Below, one piece after another: positions 37,101 to 47,015 of a stretch of 64,000 bases of DNA. The DNA is taken from contig CATQJL010000305.1 of assembly GCA_958299035.1 (NCBI GenBank), forward strand, positions 28,958,040-29,022,039, read 5' to 3'. The translations under genes and the position numbers were made by a program. Positions within the stretch are counted from its first letter, which is position 1. Each line of letters opens with the position of its first letter. The DNA comes from Cylicocyclus nassatus. Its lineage: Eukaryota > Nematoda > Chromadorea > Rhabditida > Strongylidae. The notes beneath the pieces are model-generated. The model was not told the origin of the DNA and searched no databases. It was given only the letters and a program-made list of their open reading frames with translations.

Positions 37101-38571
37101 ATACATCAATACAAATGGCTAACTGAAGAAAGAAAGTTTTCCTCTTTTGAAGTCGAGTCTTGCAGAGTTTAGAAGTTAGAAGTTTTCTACAAACCTTCTT
37201 CTTCTTTTTTCTGCAACAAAATGGTAATGATATTGACATAAGCATCGGAACTATAGCAACGAGTAGATCGAATATAGTCAAAAACTGAAAAGCGTCGTAT
37301 TTAACATTCTGGAATCACAAAGACCCATCGTTGAATAGAAATACACCAACATAGTGTAGGAACATAGTGGAAATCCCACACTCGGCTAAGATAGCCTTCC
37401 AGAGATCGAGTGGAAATTGAAATGAACATTCCCTGTTCTGCAGTTTTGGGAAGCATGACTTGGAATAATGCCAACAATGTGTTGACTTTGGAATGATGCC
37501 AAAAAAGTTGCTTCACTCATTCAAGTCTTGTCTTTGGATTCGTAAAAAAGAATTTGTATGCCTGCTTTCGAATCCTATCTACTGCAGCGATTGCACTGCC
37601 TTCCTCGATTGTAGCTAGCCTCCTTAACCTCCCCCCCCCCAAATTCAGTATACAGCATTATAGTCATCTTTTGATTAGTACAGGTTTGGGTTTCAATTGC
37701 GCACCTCTACCGAATTGTCTGGAATTTGTGTGTGATTGCACCAAAGACCAAACGATTACGACAGTTTTTGAACTGTAGTTTACGTACTTGAAACACTCGT
37801 ATTTCGGACTCCTTTTTCAACCACTGGAGCAAACCATAGTTCAGAATGATTACTTTTTATCCCTCTATGGAAAAGAAGTGGATGTCATCGCTACGACGAA
37901 TGTTTCTATCGATCCGTCTCAAACTGTAAATTGATCGATTTACTCATCTATTCTTTAAGATTTATTTTACATGGATTTCAGCATTCATATGCAGCATGAA
38001 CTCTTCGACATATATTCAGTTTTTGCTCATCGGTAACAAATCGAAAGGAAGAGAAGTGCAGGCAAAAGGGGGGAGGGGGAGAGAGAGAGAAAATGATTTT
38101 TTGGCAAGAGTTCATAACTACACTATTTTGAGCCAGTTTCTACATTTGTAAAAATTAACATAGTGGAGTATATGAAGTAGTTTTGCAACCCAACAAATTC
38201 TCATCTTATCTCTCCCCCCCCCCTCACACACTTGATTCTTCTCCCCCATCCGCTGTATAGGAAATTTAAGTTTTAAGATTGCTCTTCTTTTAATTAATTT
38301 AACGACTGCAATTACATTATAATTTGTTTGTTTTTTTGTCTCATGGAATATGAGTCAGGGGTTCAGTAATAATTTTGGCCCACAGATATACTTCAACACT
38401 GATAACGCACAGTTGTTCATTAATAGTGAAAGTACCACATGATGCCCTAATAGGCCAGTTTAAGTTTTCTGCAACAATAAGCCGAGCATCGTCAAGGCCG
38501 ATTATGTGAACGTCAAAAGAAAGAACGTAGTTTTCAGTTCCACTAAGATTATCGGAAACTGTTAGGTAACG
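34120..38571 (-). CDS. Single-pass membrane protein with GTYDPNYQTLAG-repeat, glycine-rich cytoplasmic tail (5' end not found)
   Basis: I do not recognise this gene. Exons in transcription order: 38571-38411, 37864-37788, 37437-37364, 37308-37195, 35546-35520, 35465-35391, 35012-34896, 34838-34572, 34517-34278, 34224-34120 (TGA). All have AG/GT borders and keep one frame. The first three exons are less certain, because alternative donors exist. They encode a probable extracellular domain (YVLSFDVHIIGLDD, SNHSELWFAPVVEK). The 37.3-kb exon encodes a transmembrane helix (LLVAIVPMLMSISLPF) followed by CCRKKKKK, so the remainder should be cytoplasmic. The tail carries three copies of GTYDPNYQTLAG followed by L(N/D)N..VF, each preceded by IR(A/P)P, at exons 35.0, 34.8 and 34.5 kb. 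Gly/Phe-rich linkers separate them. The last exon ends FQQDFATY. The gene converges on gbb-1, with stops about 255 bp apart. Earlier exons must lie above 38,571, which would place collagen A inside or upstream of the gene. Confidence 0.7.
35680..36795 (+). pseudogene. Decayed reading frame of unknown origin inside an intron of the minus-strand membrane-protein gene
   Basis: Long plus-strand open stretches are interrupted by a few stops and frameshifts. One runs from about 35,750 to a TGA at 36,129 (contains FHNLQICENKYNFFGVIAG and PISLELWDFLKETQKF). Another runs from about 36,448 to a TAG at 36,795 with a single internal TGA (contains LPGDGFEKFEKRV, IHFADRPPQLVKDFRPL and KKNIETTEEWSYLNL). Composition looks protein-like rather than random. 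I could not match it to a known family. The final TAG lies on the TTA flank of a MITE, so the 3' end may have been cut by that insertion. It may be a relic of a transposon, an integrated virus or a host gene. Chance open frames remain possible. Confidence 0.35.
36792..37026. mobile_element. Harbinger-like MITE H2
   Basis: Inverted ends GGGCAGGGCATACTTCACGC and GCGTGAAGTATGCCCGGCCC, related to H1 (shared ACTTCACGCGA core). It lies at the 3' end of the decayed reading frame. Confidence 0.6.
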
Positions 38572-38625
38572 CTAAAATCGAAATTAGCGCCCGCTAAGCG
38601 ATCCGAATGACATTGAAGCTTTACG

Positions 38626-38633
38626 TATAAATA
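38626..38633 (+). promoter_or_regulatory. TATA box of collagen A
   Basis: TATAAATA lies 127 bp before the ATG. A donor-like GTAAGA at 38682 and an acceptor TTCTAG ending at 38757 suggest a 76-bp 5'UTR intron. Alternatively, the acceptor could receive a spliced leader. Confidence 0.65.
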
Positions 38634-38759
38634 AGCATTCAGAGAATGTTGCAAGCACGGTTCTTGCTGTCATCCAATTCGGTAAGACACATCTTGTTCT
38701 TTTGCCTGCTTTGCGATTTTGTCAAATTATTCCTTTGATTTACTATTTCCCTTCTAGGA

Positions 38760-40107
38760 ATGGGCATGACCTCATTCGTAACCGGAGTAGCTTCCATAAC
38801 TGCGGTCACTACTGTCGTAGCTCTTGTAAGTGTCGCCTATATCATCAGCGACATCAACAGCTTCTATGATGAATCTCTTATGGAGCTCGACACTTTCAAG
38901 GTAGGGTTCTAGGAATTACAATGTGATAATATTCCAAATGTTTTGTTTTGAGGACGTCGCCAATTCCGCTTGGCATGAGATGAGAACTGCTCCAGAAGTG
39001 ATCCGTGATACCCGCTCTGTGTTCGTGAAAAGACGCCAAGCCTATTCTACTGGAGGAGGCGGAAACGGTGGAGGTGGTGGAGGTGGTGGAGGCGGTGGAG
39101 GTGGAGGAGGATCATGCAATTGTGGTCCACAACCTAGCAGCTGCCCACCAGGACCACCCGGACCACCAGGAGCTCCTGGCCTTCCTGGAGACGCTGGAGA
39201 TGCTGGAGCGCCTGGCAGACCAGGAAATGCCGGAGGCTCAGGTGGTAACGGAAATGGTGGCGGATGCGTCACTTGTCCCGTCGGCCCACCTGGACCCCCT
39301 GGACCCGACGGACCACCTGGATCAGCTGGACCCGATGGAAATCCCGGAGCAGACGCTGGCGGTTCCGGTCCTGGTGCGCCTGGACCACCAGGACCACCTG
39401 GAGATGCTGGTAATGCTGGAGCACCAGGACAGCCTGGACAAGATGGAGCACCTGGAGCACCAGGAACTTCTGGAAATGGACAGCCAGGACCTCCTGGACC
39501 ACCTGGCCCACCCGGATCTGACGGACAACCTGGACAAGACGGCTATGGTGGTGGACCAGCCACCCCCGGACCACCTGGACCACCAGGACCACCAGGAAAT
39601 CCAGGAACCCCTGGTAGTGATGGACAGACTGGAGCACCCGGAAATGACGGTGGACCTGGAGGAGATGCGGCATACTGCCCATGTCCACCTAGGAACGGAT
39701 ATGGAGGAGGTGCTGGAGGCAGCGGTGCCGATGGCGCAGGAGGCAGCGGTGCCGGTGGCGCAGGAGGCAGCGGTGTCGGTGGCGCAGGAGGCAGCGCTGG
39801 AGGTTTTGATGGCGGCATGGGAGGAGGTAGCGGTGCAGGCAACAGTGGTGGAGCAGGCGGTGCGGGAAGCAGCGGTGGAAGCGGAGCCATCGGAGGAGGC
39901 AGCGATGGAGGCATGGGAGGAGCCATTGGTGGAGGCAGCGGAGGCGGTGCTGGCGGCGGCAGCGGCGGAAGATACGATGCAAACCGTGCAGCCAGTGGTA
40001 GTTACAACGCTGGTGGTGATAATGGAGGTGGCGGTGCCCAGTACAGGAAGGTACTTCGTGTCGTCAAAAAACGTGTCGTCCGCAGAAAGGTTGCTAAGAA
40101 GGCTTAA
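38760..40107 (+). CDS. Cuticle collagen A with long Gly/Ser-rich C-terminal domain
   Basis: Secreted structural collagen of the cuticle. Exon 1 is 38760-38900 and exon 2 is 38953-40107, with a 52-bp intron, giving 431 aa. The start is the ATG just after an AG acceptor and gives the family's hydrophobic N-terminal signal anchor ([20 protein letters not shown]) and the conserved [16 protein letters not shown] block. A basic subtilisin-type cleavage site (FVKRRQ) lies at about residues 71-76. It is followed by an unusual run of about 17 glycines, Cys-Asn-Cys at 102-104, and Gly-X-Y domains from about residue 112. A CVTC knot and a CPCP knot follow. Unlike B and C, the protein then continues for more than 100 residues of GGS/GGA repeats. 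It ends in a strongly basic tail ([19 protein letters not shown]). The exon 2 acceptor is TTGAG, which is slightly atypical. The gene is convergent with collagen B. Confidence 0.92.
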
Positions 40108-40128
40108 GTGTACCTGCAACTTAGATCG

Positions 40129-40134
40129 AATAAA
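40129..40134 (+). terminator. Polyadenylation signal of collagen A
   Basis: AATAAA lies 22 bp after the TAA stop of collagen A, the usual distance in nematode genes. Confidence 0.75.
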
Positions 40135-41214
40135 TTTTGTAACGAAATCTTGTTTACAAGTCTGAATTGATCTTGGTTTATTTTAACACATGACAGAAAA
40201 ACCTGGACTTCTGATGACAAAAACTATAAAGCTGCAGATAAAATATGAGGATTTTGAGATTTCTAGCTTCTTAAGTCCATCGTTTTGATGGCATATGCCG
40301 GGCAAAATCCTCCAACAATTGGTAAGGTTATTGCAATTGAAAAAGCTTCACACTATTCGATGTGCAGAGAGGGTCAGTCACGAGTCACGAATAAAGCTTC
40401 AGTAGATGTCGATCCCAACTGCACTTATTCGAAGTTCGGGTGCATCCTTCAACTGAAAATTTACGCGGCTTTCTGACTGTGTGTTTCATCAAGAAAGCCG
40501 AGTCGTTCCGATAATCATTTGTATATTGTGGGTAGCATCGAATGCAAAATTGAGCGCTTTTCTAAAGTGCCTCAGTTCAAATTGGATGCCGGGGATCGTT
40601 TTTCCGCTCAGGATCATACGCACTTCAAAATATATGTTTGTTGTAAGTGTATAAGTCTGACCATCGCAACGATTTTGTGTTCATTGTATGCGCATTATGC
40701 ATTTTGCACACGCTTTGAAAATGGGTCCCAATTTGCCAGATCGTGAGAATGCGCACTTTCGAACATGCCTTCATATTCTCGGTTTAGCTGTTAACTTTGA
40801 ACTTTGTTCAATCATATTCAGTACTCATGCAGGAGTGCGCGGAATGGACAACTTTGAAAAAAAAAACAAATTATCTGCTTTGAAGACTGAAGAAGAAGAA
40901 CTCCAGAAGAGTAAACATCGGCTATGATAAGCCGGAAAAGTGTTCAAAATTTAATTGTAAGTAACTCTACGATGTTATGGGTTTTGTAAGCCTCACAGCT
41001 CTGGCACTTCTTGATGGATAAGCATGCTTAATGTTTGTGAGTCATGACCTATGTGGACAAACAATTTCTTTCGACGAGATCTGCTCACTACTAAATTTTT
41101 TGAAACTAGAAATGATGTCTACACTGTTCATAGATGCAAAAAGAAAACCTATTTAGGAGCGTGTTAATGTTTTAGTATTGTTTTCGGCTTATATGAATTC
41201 TTGAATGCAAATTC
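40135..41214. other. Convergent intergenic region between collagens A and B
   Basis: Only short open frames are present on either strand, without matching splice signals or recognisable domains. No clear repeat termini were found. An upstream exon of the minus-strand membrane-protein gene could be hidden here, but I could not identify one. Confidence 0.4.
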
Positions 41215-41220
41215 TTTATT
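41215..41220 (-). terminator. Polyadenylation signal of collagen B
   Basis: AATAAA on the minus strand, about 50 bp after the TAG stop of collagen B. Confidence 0.75.
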
Positions 41221-41267
41221 TGAAAAGAGTTTACGTTAATAAAAAGGTTGTTTCAGACTTTCTTCAT

Positions 41268-42438
41268 CTACATCGATGTCTCCGCTACAGTATCGTTCCA
41301 GCCAAGCGATACGGTATCATTGCCACCAAGCTGGGTGATGTCATTAACACCTGTACGATGATGGGGCCCCACAGCGGTATCATTTTCGGCCTCATGGGTC
41401 TCGTCTGCTCTCTTCTTGACGACTTTCTTGACAGCCTTCTTGAAATTCTCGCCGGCGCTTTCTTCATCAGCAAGGCCATCGCTATCATTCCTTTCTTTCT
41501 TCTCCTCTTTACTAAGTTCCTCGTCGGTAGGAGGTGAACGATGCAGCGCATAGCTTGGATTGTTCTTCGGAACTTGGTACCTTTTCGGGCATGGACAGTA
41601 CTCGCCATTTTTACCTGGTTTACCATCCTCTCCATGCTTTCCATGATCTCCATCCTTTGCTTTCCTTCCAGGCTTTCCAGGTGGTCCCATAGGTCCCATC
41701 GGTCCAGGCTCTCCTGGAGCCCCTTCTGGACCCTCTGGTCCCACAGGCCCTGGTGGACCCATGGGTCCCATTGGACCTGGTGGCCCAGGCGATCCTCTTT
41801 TGTAAGTAACATGGCCACCAGGCTCTCCTGGATCTCCTGGTGGTCCAGGTGGTCCGGGTGGTCCCATATCTCCGTATACACCCATCGATCCCATATGTCC
41901 ATCGTGAGGCTTGGCACCGTCTTCTCCAGGTCTTCCATCTGGTCCCGGATCTCCTTCATCACCATCGGGACCTGGTGGTCCTCGTGGTCCCATGGGACAT
42001 TTAATACATGTTTGGTATTCTTGGTTCCCTATGAGATTACCATCACGGCCACGTTTACCCGGAACACCAGGTGTTCCATCTTCTCCTGCGAGTCCAGGTT
42101 TACCGACTGGGCCTGGCGGACCTGCGGGGCAGTTATTTGGCTGTGGGCCACAGTTGCACGACGATGGGGTGGCCCTCTTATCACGGGCCATTTCTGGGGC
42201 TGACTCCATCTTGTGCCAGGCAGTGTTGGCGGTGTCCTAAGAATGAAAAAAAATCATTTACTGCAAAACTCTCCTTGGTGAAAAAACTGCGATTTACCTT
42301 AAAGTTTTCGAGTTCTAGGAGAGCATCCTCATAAAAGTTGCTGATATCGTTGACAAGGTAGACAACGCTAAGCACAGAGAAAGCAGTAGCGATGGCCGAG
42401 ATCGTGGCAAGACCGCCAACTACAGTATTCGTCCCCAT
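41268..42438 (-). CDS. Cuticle collagen B
   Basis: Secreted cuticle collagen of 369 aa. Exon 1 is 42438-42298 and exon 2 is 42236-41268, with a 61-bp intron. The start at 42438 gives the signal anchor ([18 protein letters not shown]) and the conserved [16 protein letters not shown] block at the exon end. Exon 2 opens with DTANTAWHK and a dibasic RDKR cleavage site at about residues 65-68. It continues with Cys-Asn-Cys at 74-76, the first Gly-X-Y run, a [16 protein letters not shown] knot, a longer triple-helical domain with short breaks, and a CPCP knot. The acidic/basic C-terminal domain contains [10 protein letters not shown] and repeated NDT sequons. It is a close paralogue of collagen C in exon structure and sequence. 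The upstream TATA box and shared promoter blocks suggest co-expression with C in hypodermis (inference). Confidence 0.95.
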
Positions 42439-42540
42439 TGGTCTGAATAGGTTATGCAGTGTTCCAGAACAAACTAAAGCAAGAGAAGAGAATAAAAATG
42501 CTTGCTGCGAGCTGAATGCCTGCTGTCTTCTGTGAGTGCC

Positions 42541-42547
42541 TTTTATA
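42541..42547 (-). promoter_or_regulatory. TATA box of collagen B
   Basis: TATAAAA on the minus strand, about 105 bp upstream of the ATG. The surrounding sequence (TGGTATAAAAG, then CCAAGG further upstream) is also present before collagen C. Confidence 0.75.
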
Positions 42548-42699
42548 CCAGAGCCAAGGTTGATAAACTGGGACACAGTCTTGAATCTCTACCCACGAGT
42601 ATTTCGATATTCATCGCAATCTTAGAGTTAGCTACAGGTAACCAAATCGAAGAATATCTTATGTATAGTGAAAGTGTTGGTCAACGCTGAGATTGTTTC

Positions 42700-42800
42700 G
42701 TGTTATGCGCTAGATGACCGAGATAAGCTCGTAAGATCAACGATTAGCAGCCGTGAAAAGAAAAGCGTTAGCATTTACAGTATATCAGATCGAGTGGCTC
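42700..42800 (-). promoter_or_regulatory. Upstream block conserved between collagens B and C
   Basis: About 260-360 bp upstream of the ATG lie segments shared with collagen C: AGATGACCG.GATAA, AAGATC, GAT.AGC and TTAGCATTTA, in the same order. GATAAG-type sites would fit GATA factors of the ELT-3 class that drive hypodermal collagens in C. elegans. That link is inference. Confidence 0.5.
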
Positions 42801-43733
42801 GTATGTTGCGGCTTTTATTGTGTTACATCTACTGCAACACAAATAACACGGTCATCAGAATAAATTACGGGTTGAATTGATATTTTAGTACTTTTGTAGC
42901 CTCAAATAAATCAGAAAACTTTGAAAATGTGGTAAAGGTGAAGACCTAAACCTAGCCTCCAATCATGACATGACAATCAGTGCTTTTTTTAAAAAGGTGA
43001 GAGGAAATTGGAAGACAAGGCTAGGAAGAAAGGAACGAGGATAAGATTTCCATCAGACGAGGGACGGCTGCGCTCCCTACGGATAGATTTTTTTTTCCAA
43101 AAAAACATTTTTGAAGCTGCGATCTGATAGCGTTTTCAAACTGTAAGATAAATTCATCTATATATTGTTAAAATCTTTTAACGCAAAATCATCACTTAAA
43201 CCGCCTTTCTCTCGAAGAAATCTTAACCCGGCTTACCTTTTTCCTCTGTCAAATCCAACTGACTTTGCTCTACCCTGTCTCCCGGCGGAACGGGTAAGAA
43301 AACTACAACTAGTTTCTCCTACCAAAATTACTGAAGCATTCCTTGCAAATCATTGCGAGGTTTCAAAAATTAAGACCGTTTTGAGTGCCATTCCAAACTT
43401 TTCTGTCTCTAATTTCTCAATTTGCAGGCTATCGTACATCCTTCGTGTGCGAGTATGGTGGATTAACATCCAGCTGAAAACGCAAGCCTTTCTACTCTGT
43501 TAGCAGGGCTTTGTTAGACCGTTAGAAATGCTCATTACGATACAGTAGATGCACAGTAGGCGGTTAGATTTTGCATCTTTTGAAATTTTCGCATACGGTT
43601 GGTTTCTCGATTGTTTATTCATTGCACGCAGAGTAACCTACAGTACGCAAAAATTTGAAATCTGGCAGCCGTATCCAAACCGGCACTTTTATATATCAGA
43701 AGATGCCTTCCACCAATCTGAGTTGAACGGTGC
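42801..43733. other. Gene-less stretch between collagen B promoter and hAT-like element
   Basis: AT-rich DNA. The longest open frame (43165-43503, +) has no recognisable domain or splice context. Nothing else was supported. Confidence 0.4.
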
Positions 43734-43741
43734 CTTTGGAA

Positions 43742-46093
43742 CAGAGGTGCGATAGGGGGAGCCGGGTCCCCCAAAAGTGAAGGTGGTCCCTGCTACCACT
43801 GGCTGCCAAAAGTGAAGGTGGTAGTGCCGGACACTCACCTCCCAAAAATGTCGACCGGGGGGGGGGGGGGGTCGCAGCTACCACAGGGCAGCAAAAATGA
43901 AGGTGGTAGTGCCGGACACTCACCTCTCAAAAACGTTGACCGGTGGTGGGGGTAGAGAGGGGAGGGGCACAGGACGGACTTTGAACTGGGTTTTTTGGGT
44001 TTTTTTCGGACTTTTGGGTATTGATTTTTTTTGCTGAAACTGAAAAAAAGGAAATTAAGCAAAACGAACGCAAAAGAAAGTATTGAGAGCATATTCTATG
44101 TAGTTTATTTTTAGGAAATCGCCGTCGCCTTCTGCGAGAACTGGAGGTCATCACCGGCATGGACGCATATACGCCTCAGCACTTTCTACGATAGAGCAAA
44201 GCTTCATGATGACTTCGGACAACTGAAGAGCTCTAACCCAACGGTCCTCTTTAGGGCCAATAACTGCGACCCAACGGCCCTCTTTAGGGCCACAAATACG
44301 ATGAACACAGCGGCATAAATATTCGAAACAAACGTGTCAATGAAATGGTGTATTTTGAAGTGAAACTCAACGACACTCTACAGATTTTATTAAGTAAATT
44401 TAGTTATGTCGTACTGCGAAGAAAGTAGGTCGATCCAGGAAGTATTTGCCGAGAACCAGAATTTTGAATGAAAAAATAAACAGAAATCATGCAAAATTGC
44501 CACTGTTATAAACCAAGTGGTTGAAGATGTCAGCAACTGCGACTTCATAGGTTTTAAAGGGTAAGTGTTGCTCTAACAGATAGTGAAAGAATCGGGTCGA
44601 TTTGAGCAGTGGTCGCTGAGAACGAGAATTTTGAAAAATTAGGCGATTTTAGGCTAATTTTTGACTGCTGACATTTGAACTCTTAAAACTCTTGATTGTG
44701 AAGATGTGTGATGTTGCGACTTCATAGGTTTTCTAGGGTAAGGTTTGCCCTACTAGAATATATCTTACCCGTACCAATTCATCAAAGCACCGCCGAGATC
44801 CAAGCTCTTGAAAAAGCAGGTAAAAAACAGCTTTTTGAACTTCAACAGCTCGTAACTTCTTCAAAACTGCATGAATAATGTTGCGACTTCATACGTTAGA
44901 TTCCTCTCATCAAGGGCTTTCAGATGATATATGATATATGGGGGTTTGGGGCCTTCTTCGACGTATGTCCGGGGGGGAGACTTTTTAGGCCAAAGTCTCC
45001 CCCTCGCCCATTTTAATGTATTGGCTAGAGGCCGCCAGGGGAGACTTTGGCCTAAAAAGTCTCCCCCCGGGCATATGCCGTGAAAGGCGCGAAACCCCCA
45101 CATATTATATATCATCTGAAAGCTCTTGATGAGAGGAATCTAACCTATGAAGTCGCAACATGATTCATGCAGTTCTGGAGAAGTTACGAGCTGTTGAAGT
45201 TCAAAAAGCTGTTTTTTACCTGCTTTTTCAAGAGCCTGGATCTCGGCGGTGCTTTGATGAATTGGTACGGGTAAGATATATTCTAGTAGAGCAAACCTTA
45301 CCCTAGAAAACCTATAAAGTCGCAACATCACACATCTTCACAATCAAGAGTTTTAGGAGTTCAAATGTCAGCGGTCAAAAATTAGCCTAAAATCGCCTAA
45401 TTTTTCAAAATTCTCGTTCTCAGCGACCACTGCTCAAATCGACCCGATTCTTTCACTATCTGTTAGAGCAACACTTACCCTTTAAAACCTATGAAGTCGC
45501 AGTTGCTGACATCTTCAACCACTTGGTTTATAACAGTGGCAATTTTGCATGATTTCTGGTTATTTTTTCATTCAAAATTCTGGTTCTCGGCAAATACTTC
45601 CTGGATCGACCTACTTTCTTCGCAGTACGACATAACTAAATTTACTCAATAAAATCTGTAGAGTGTCGTTGAGTTTCACTTCAAAATACACCATTTCATT
45701 GACACGTTTATTTCGAATATTTATGCCGCTGTGTTCATCGTATCTGTGGCCCTAAAAAGGGCCGTTGGGTCAATTGTTGGCCCTAAAGAGGACCGTTTGG
45801 TCATAGCTTTTTAAATCGAAATTCGTCCCGAAGCTATCTTCTCCGATTTCGTGGAAAGGCGGAAAAGTGGATGCCTCCATGGCGGTGATGGCCTTCGCTT
45901 CCGATGGGTGACGGCGAGTTCCTAAAACTGCAATACATATGTATATGCCTTCAATAATCCCTTTTGCGTTTGTTTTACTTATTTTCCTTCTTTATATTCA
46001 ACAAAAAATTTTTCGCAAAAGTGAAGGTGGTCACTCTGTATCAGCTCAAAAGTGAAGGTAGGGGGAGACTTGGCTCCCCCTATCGCACCTCTG
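43742..46093. mobile_element. Non-autonomous hAT-like transposon A with giant internal palindrome
   Basis: Termini are CAGAGGTGCGATAGGGGGAG at the left and its exact reverse complement at the right. They are flanked by a perfect 8-bp direct duplication CTTTGGAA (43734-43741 and 46094-46101). An 8-bp duplication and CAG.GGTG ends are typical of the hAT superfamily. Subterminal repeats of AAAGTGAAGGTGG occur at both ends. The centre is a near-perfect palindrome from about 44,237 to 45,800. No transposase frame is present, so movement would need a source element elsewhere. Confidence 0.85.
44237..45800. repeat. 1.56-kb near-perfect inverted repeat
   Basis: The left arm begins CCCAACGGTCCTCTTTAGGG and its complement ends the right arm. 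Arms of about 735 bp meet near 45,018 around a spacer of less than 100 bp bordered by GGAGACTTTTTAGGCC and its complement. The arms differ by scattered substitutions only. Confidence 0.9.
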
Positions 46094-46329
46094 CTTTGGA
46101 ATCAGAGCTCGTTCTCTCTGAACCAAGATATGTAGTCGCGATGCGACGCCGGTTTCGGTGAACTCCAGCGGAGTTCGGTGGCTTCCTTCAACGAATTACA
46201 AGCGTATTATGATGAGGCGCCACTAACAAACTCTCCAATAGAAAAACGTTCAAAAATTCTACCCTGATATTATTCAGTTCCATTATTTTCCGATAAATGA
46301 TGACAGAGTTCTACTACTATAGCACCACG

Positions 46330-46644
46330 TTAACACGTTGACGACAATGCGCATTTTCAGTGGTTTCCTCTGCGGGACAATGCCTTACCAAATGTGTCAA
46401 AAATTTCTAGGTAAAATCACGCTCGACATCCATACTATACCTACACAAATTCTAAGAAGCAAGAAGCAGCCAAGAAACGTCAAAGTACCTCTAGGGTCAG
46501 AGCTTAAAAAACCTCATAAAACGAGTTTACCCAGTATTTGTCACCATTTAAAAAAATTTGAGACGTGACCACCATGTGGGTCACATTGTCCTACGTGTCA
46601 GTCATTGCATGACCCACCGGGTCAATTTGTCATCAATGTGTTAA
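46330..46644. mobile_element. TTAA-flanked MITE (piggyBac-like), copy 3
   Basis: Begins TTAACACGTTGACGACAA and ends with the related complement ATGTGTTAA. The body contains the GACCCAC motif also seen in the copy at 19,920-20,238. TTAA duplications suggest piggyBac-type mobilisation. Confidence 0.6.
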
Positions 46645-47015
46645 AAACCGAAGAACCCTAGTTCGTTTACGCGTAGCAAGAAGCTAAAACTGGTGTTGAA
46701 TGCACATCCTCTCAGTTGCAGAAGTTGAGTCAAAGATGCTATTGTGAACAGGAGAAGCAAAAGTGCAACCATGAAGAAACGATCTGTCACGTGATGTTTA
46801 TTTTCAAACGCTCCGAGTGGACTGACTTGCCTCTCTTCCAGTGTGGAACTTGGCTCGTGATTTGGTTCGAAAAATCACAATGTAGAAATATGCCTAAGTA
46901 TTATGCGCTTCAAAGAGATGTGCGATTGCACCAACTTGATTTGGTCTTGTAAATGAGCAAGCATTTGTCGTAAAATGTTCATAAGAAGCGACAAATGTAT
47001 ATTGTGGGAGAAACC

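Noticed and set aside
37195..38575. Assignment of the membrane-protein gene to alpha/epsilon-sarcoglycan
   Set aside because: The helix followed by CCR-basic is reminiscent, but no other sarcoglycan tail motif is present and the glycine-repeat tail does not fit.
39042..40165. Other-frame and antisense open frames over collagen A
   Set aside because: GC-rich glycine codons keep all frames open; only the Gly-X-Y frame has the signal anchor, knots and splice structure.
41285..42203. Alternative open frames across collagen B
   Set aside because: Same effect as for collagen A; the frame with Gly-X-Y repeats and cysteine knots is clearly the real one.
43165..43503. 112-codon plus-strand open frame near collagen B
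   Set aside because: No domain, no splice context, no repeat; treated as chance.
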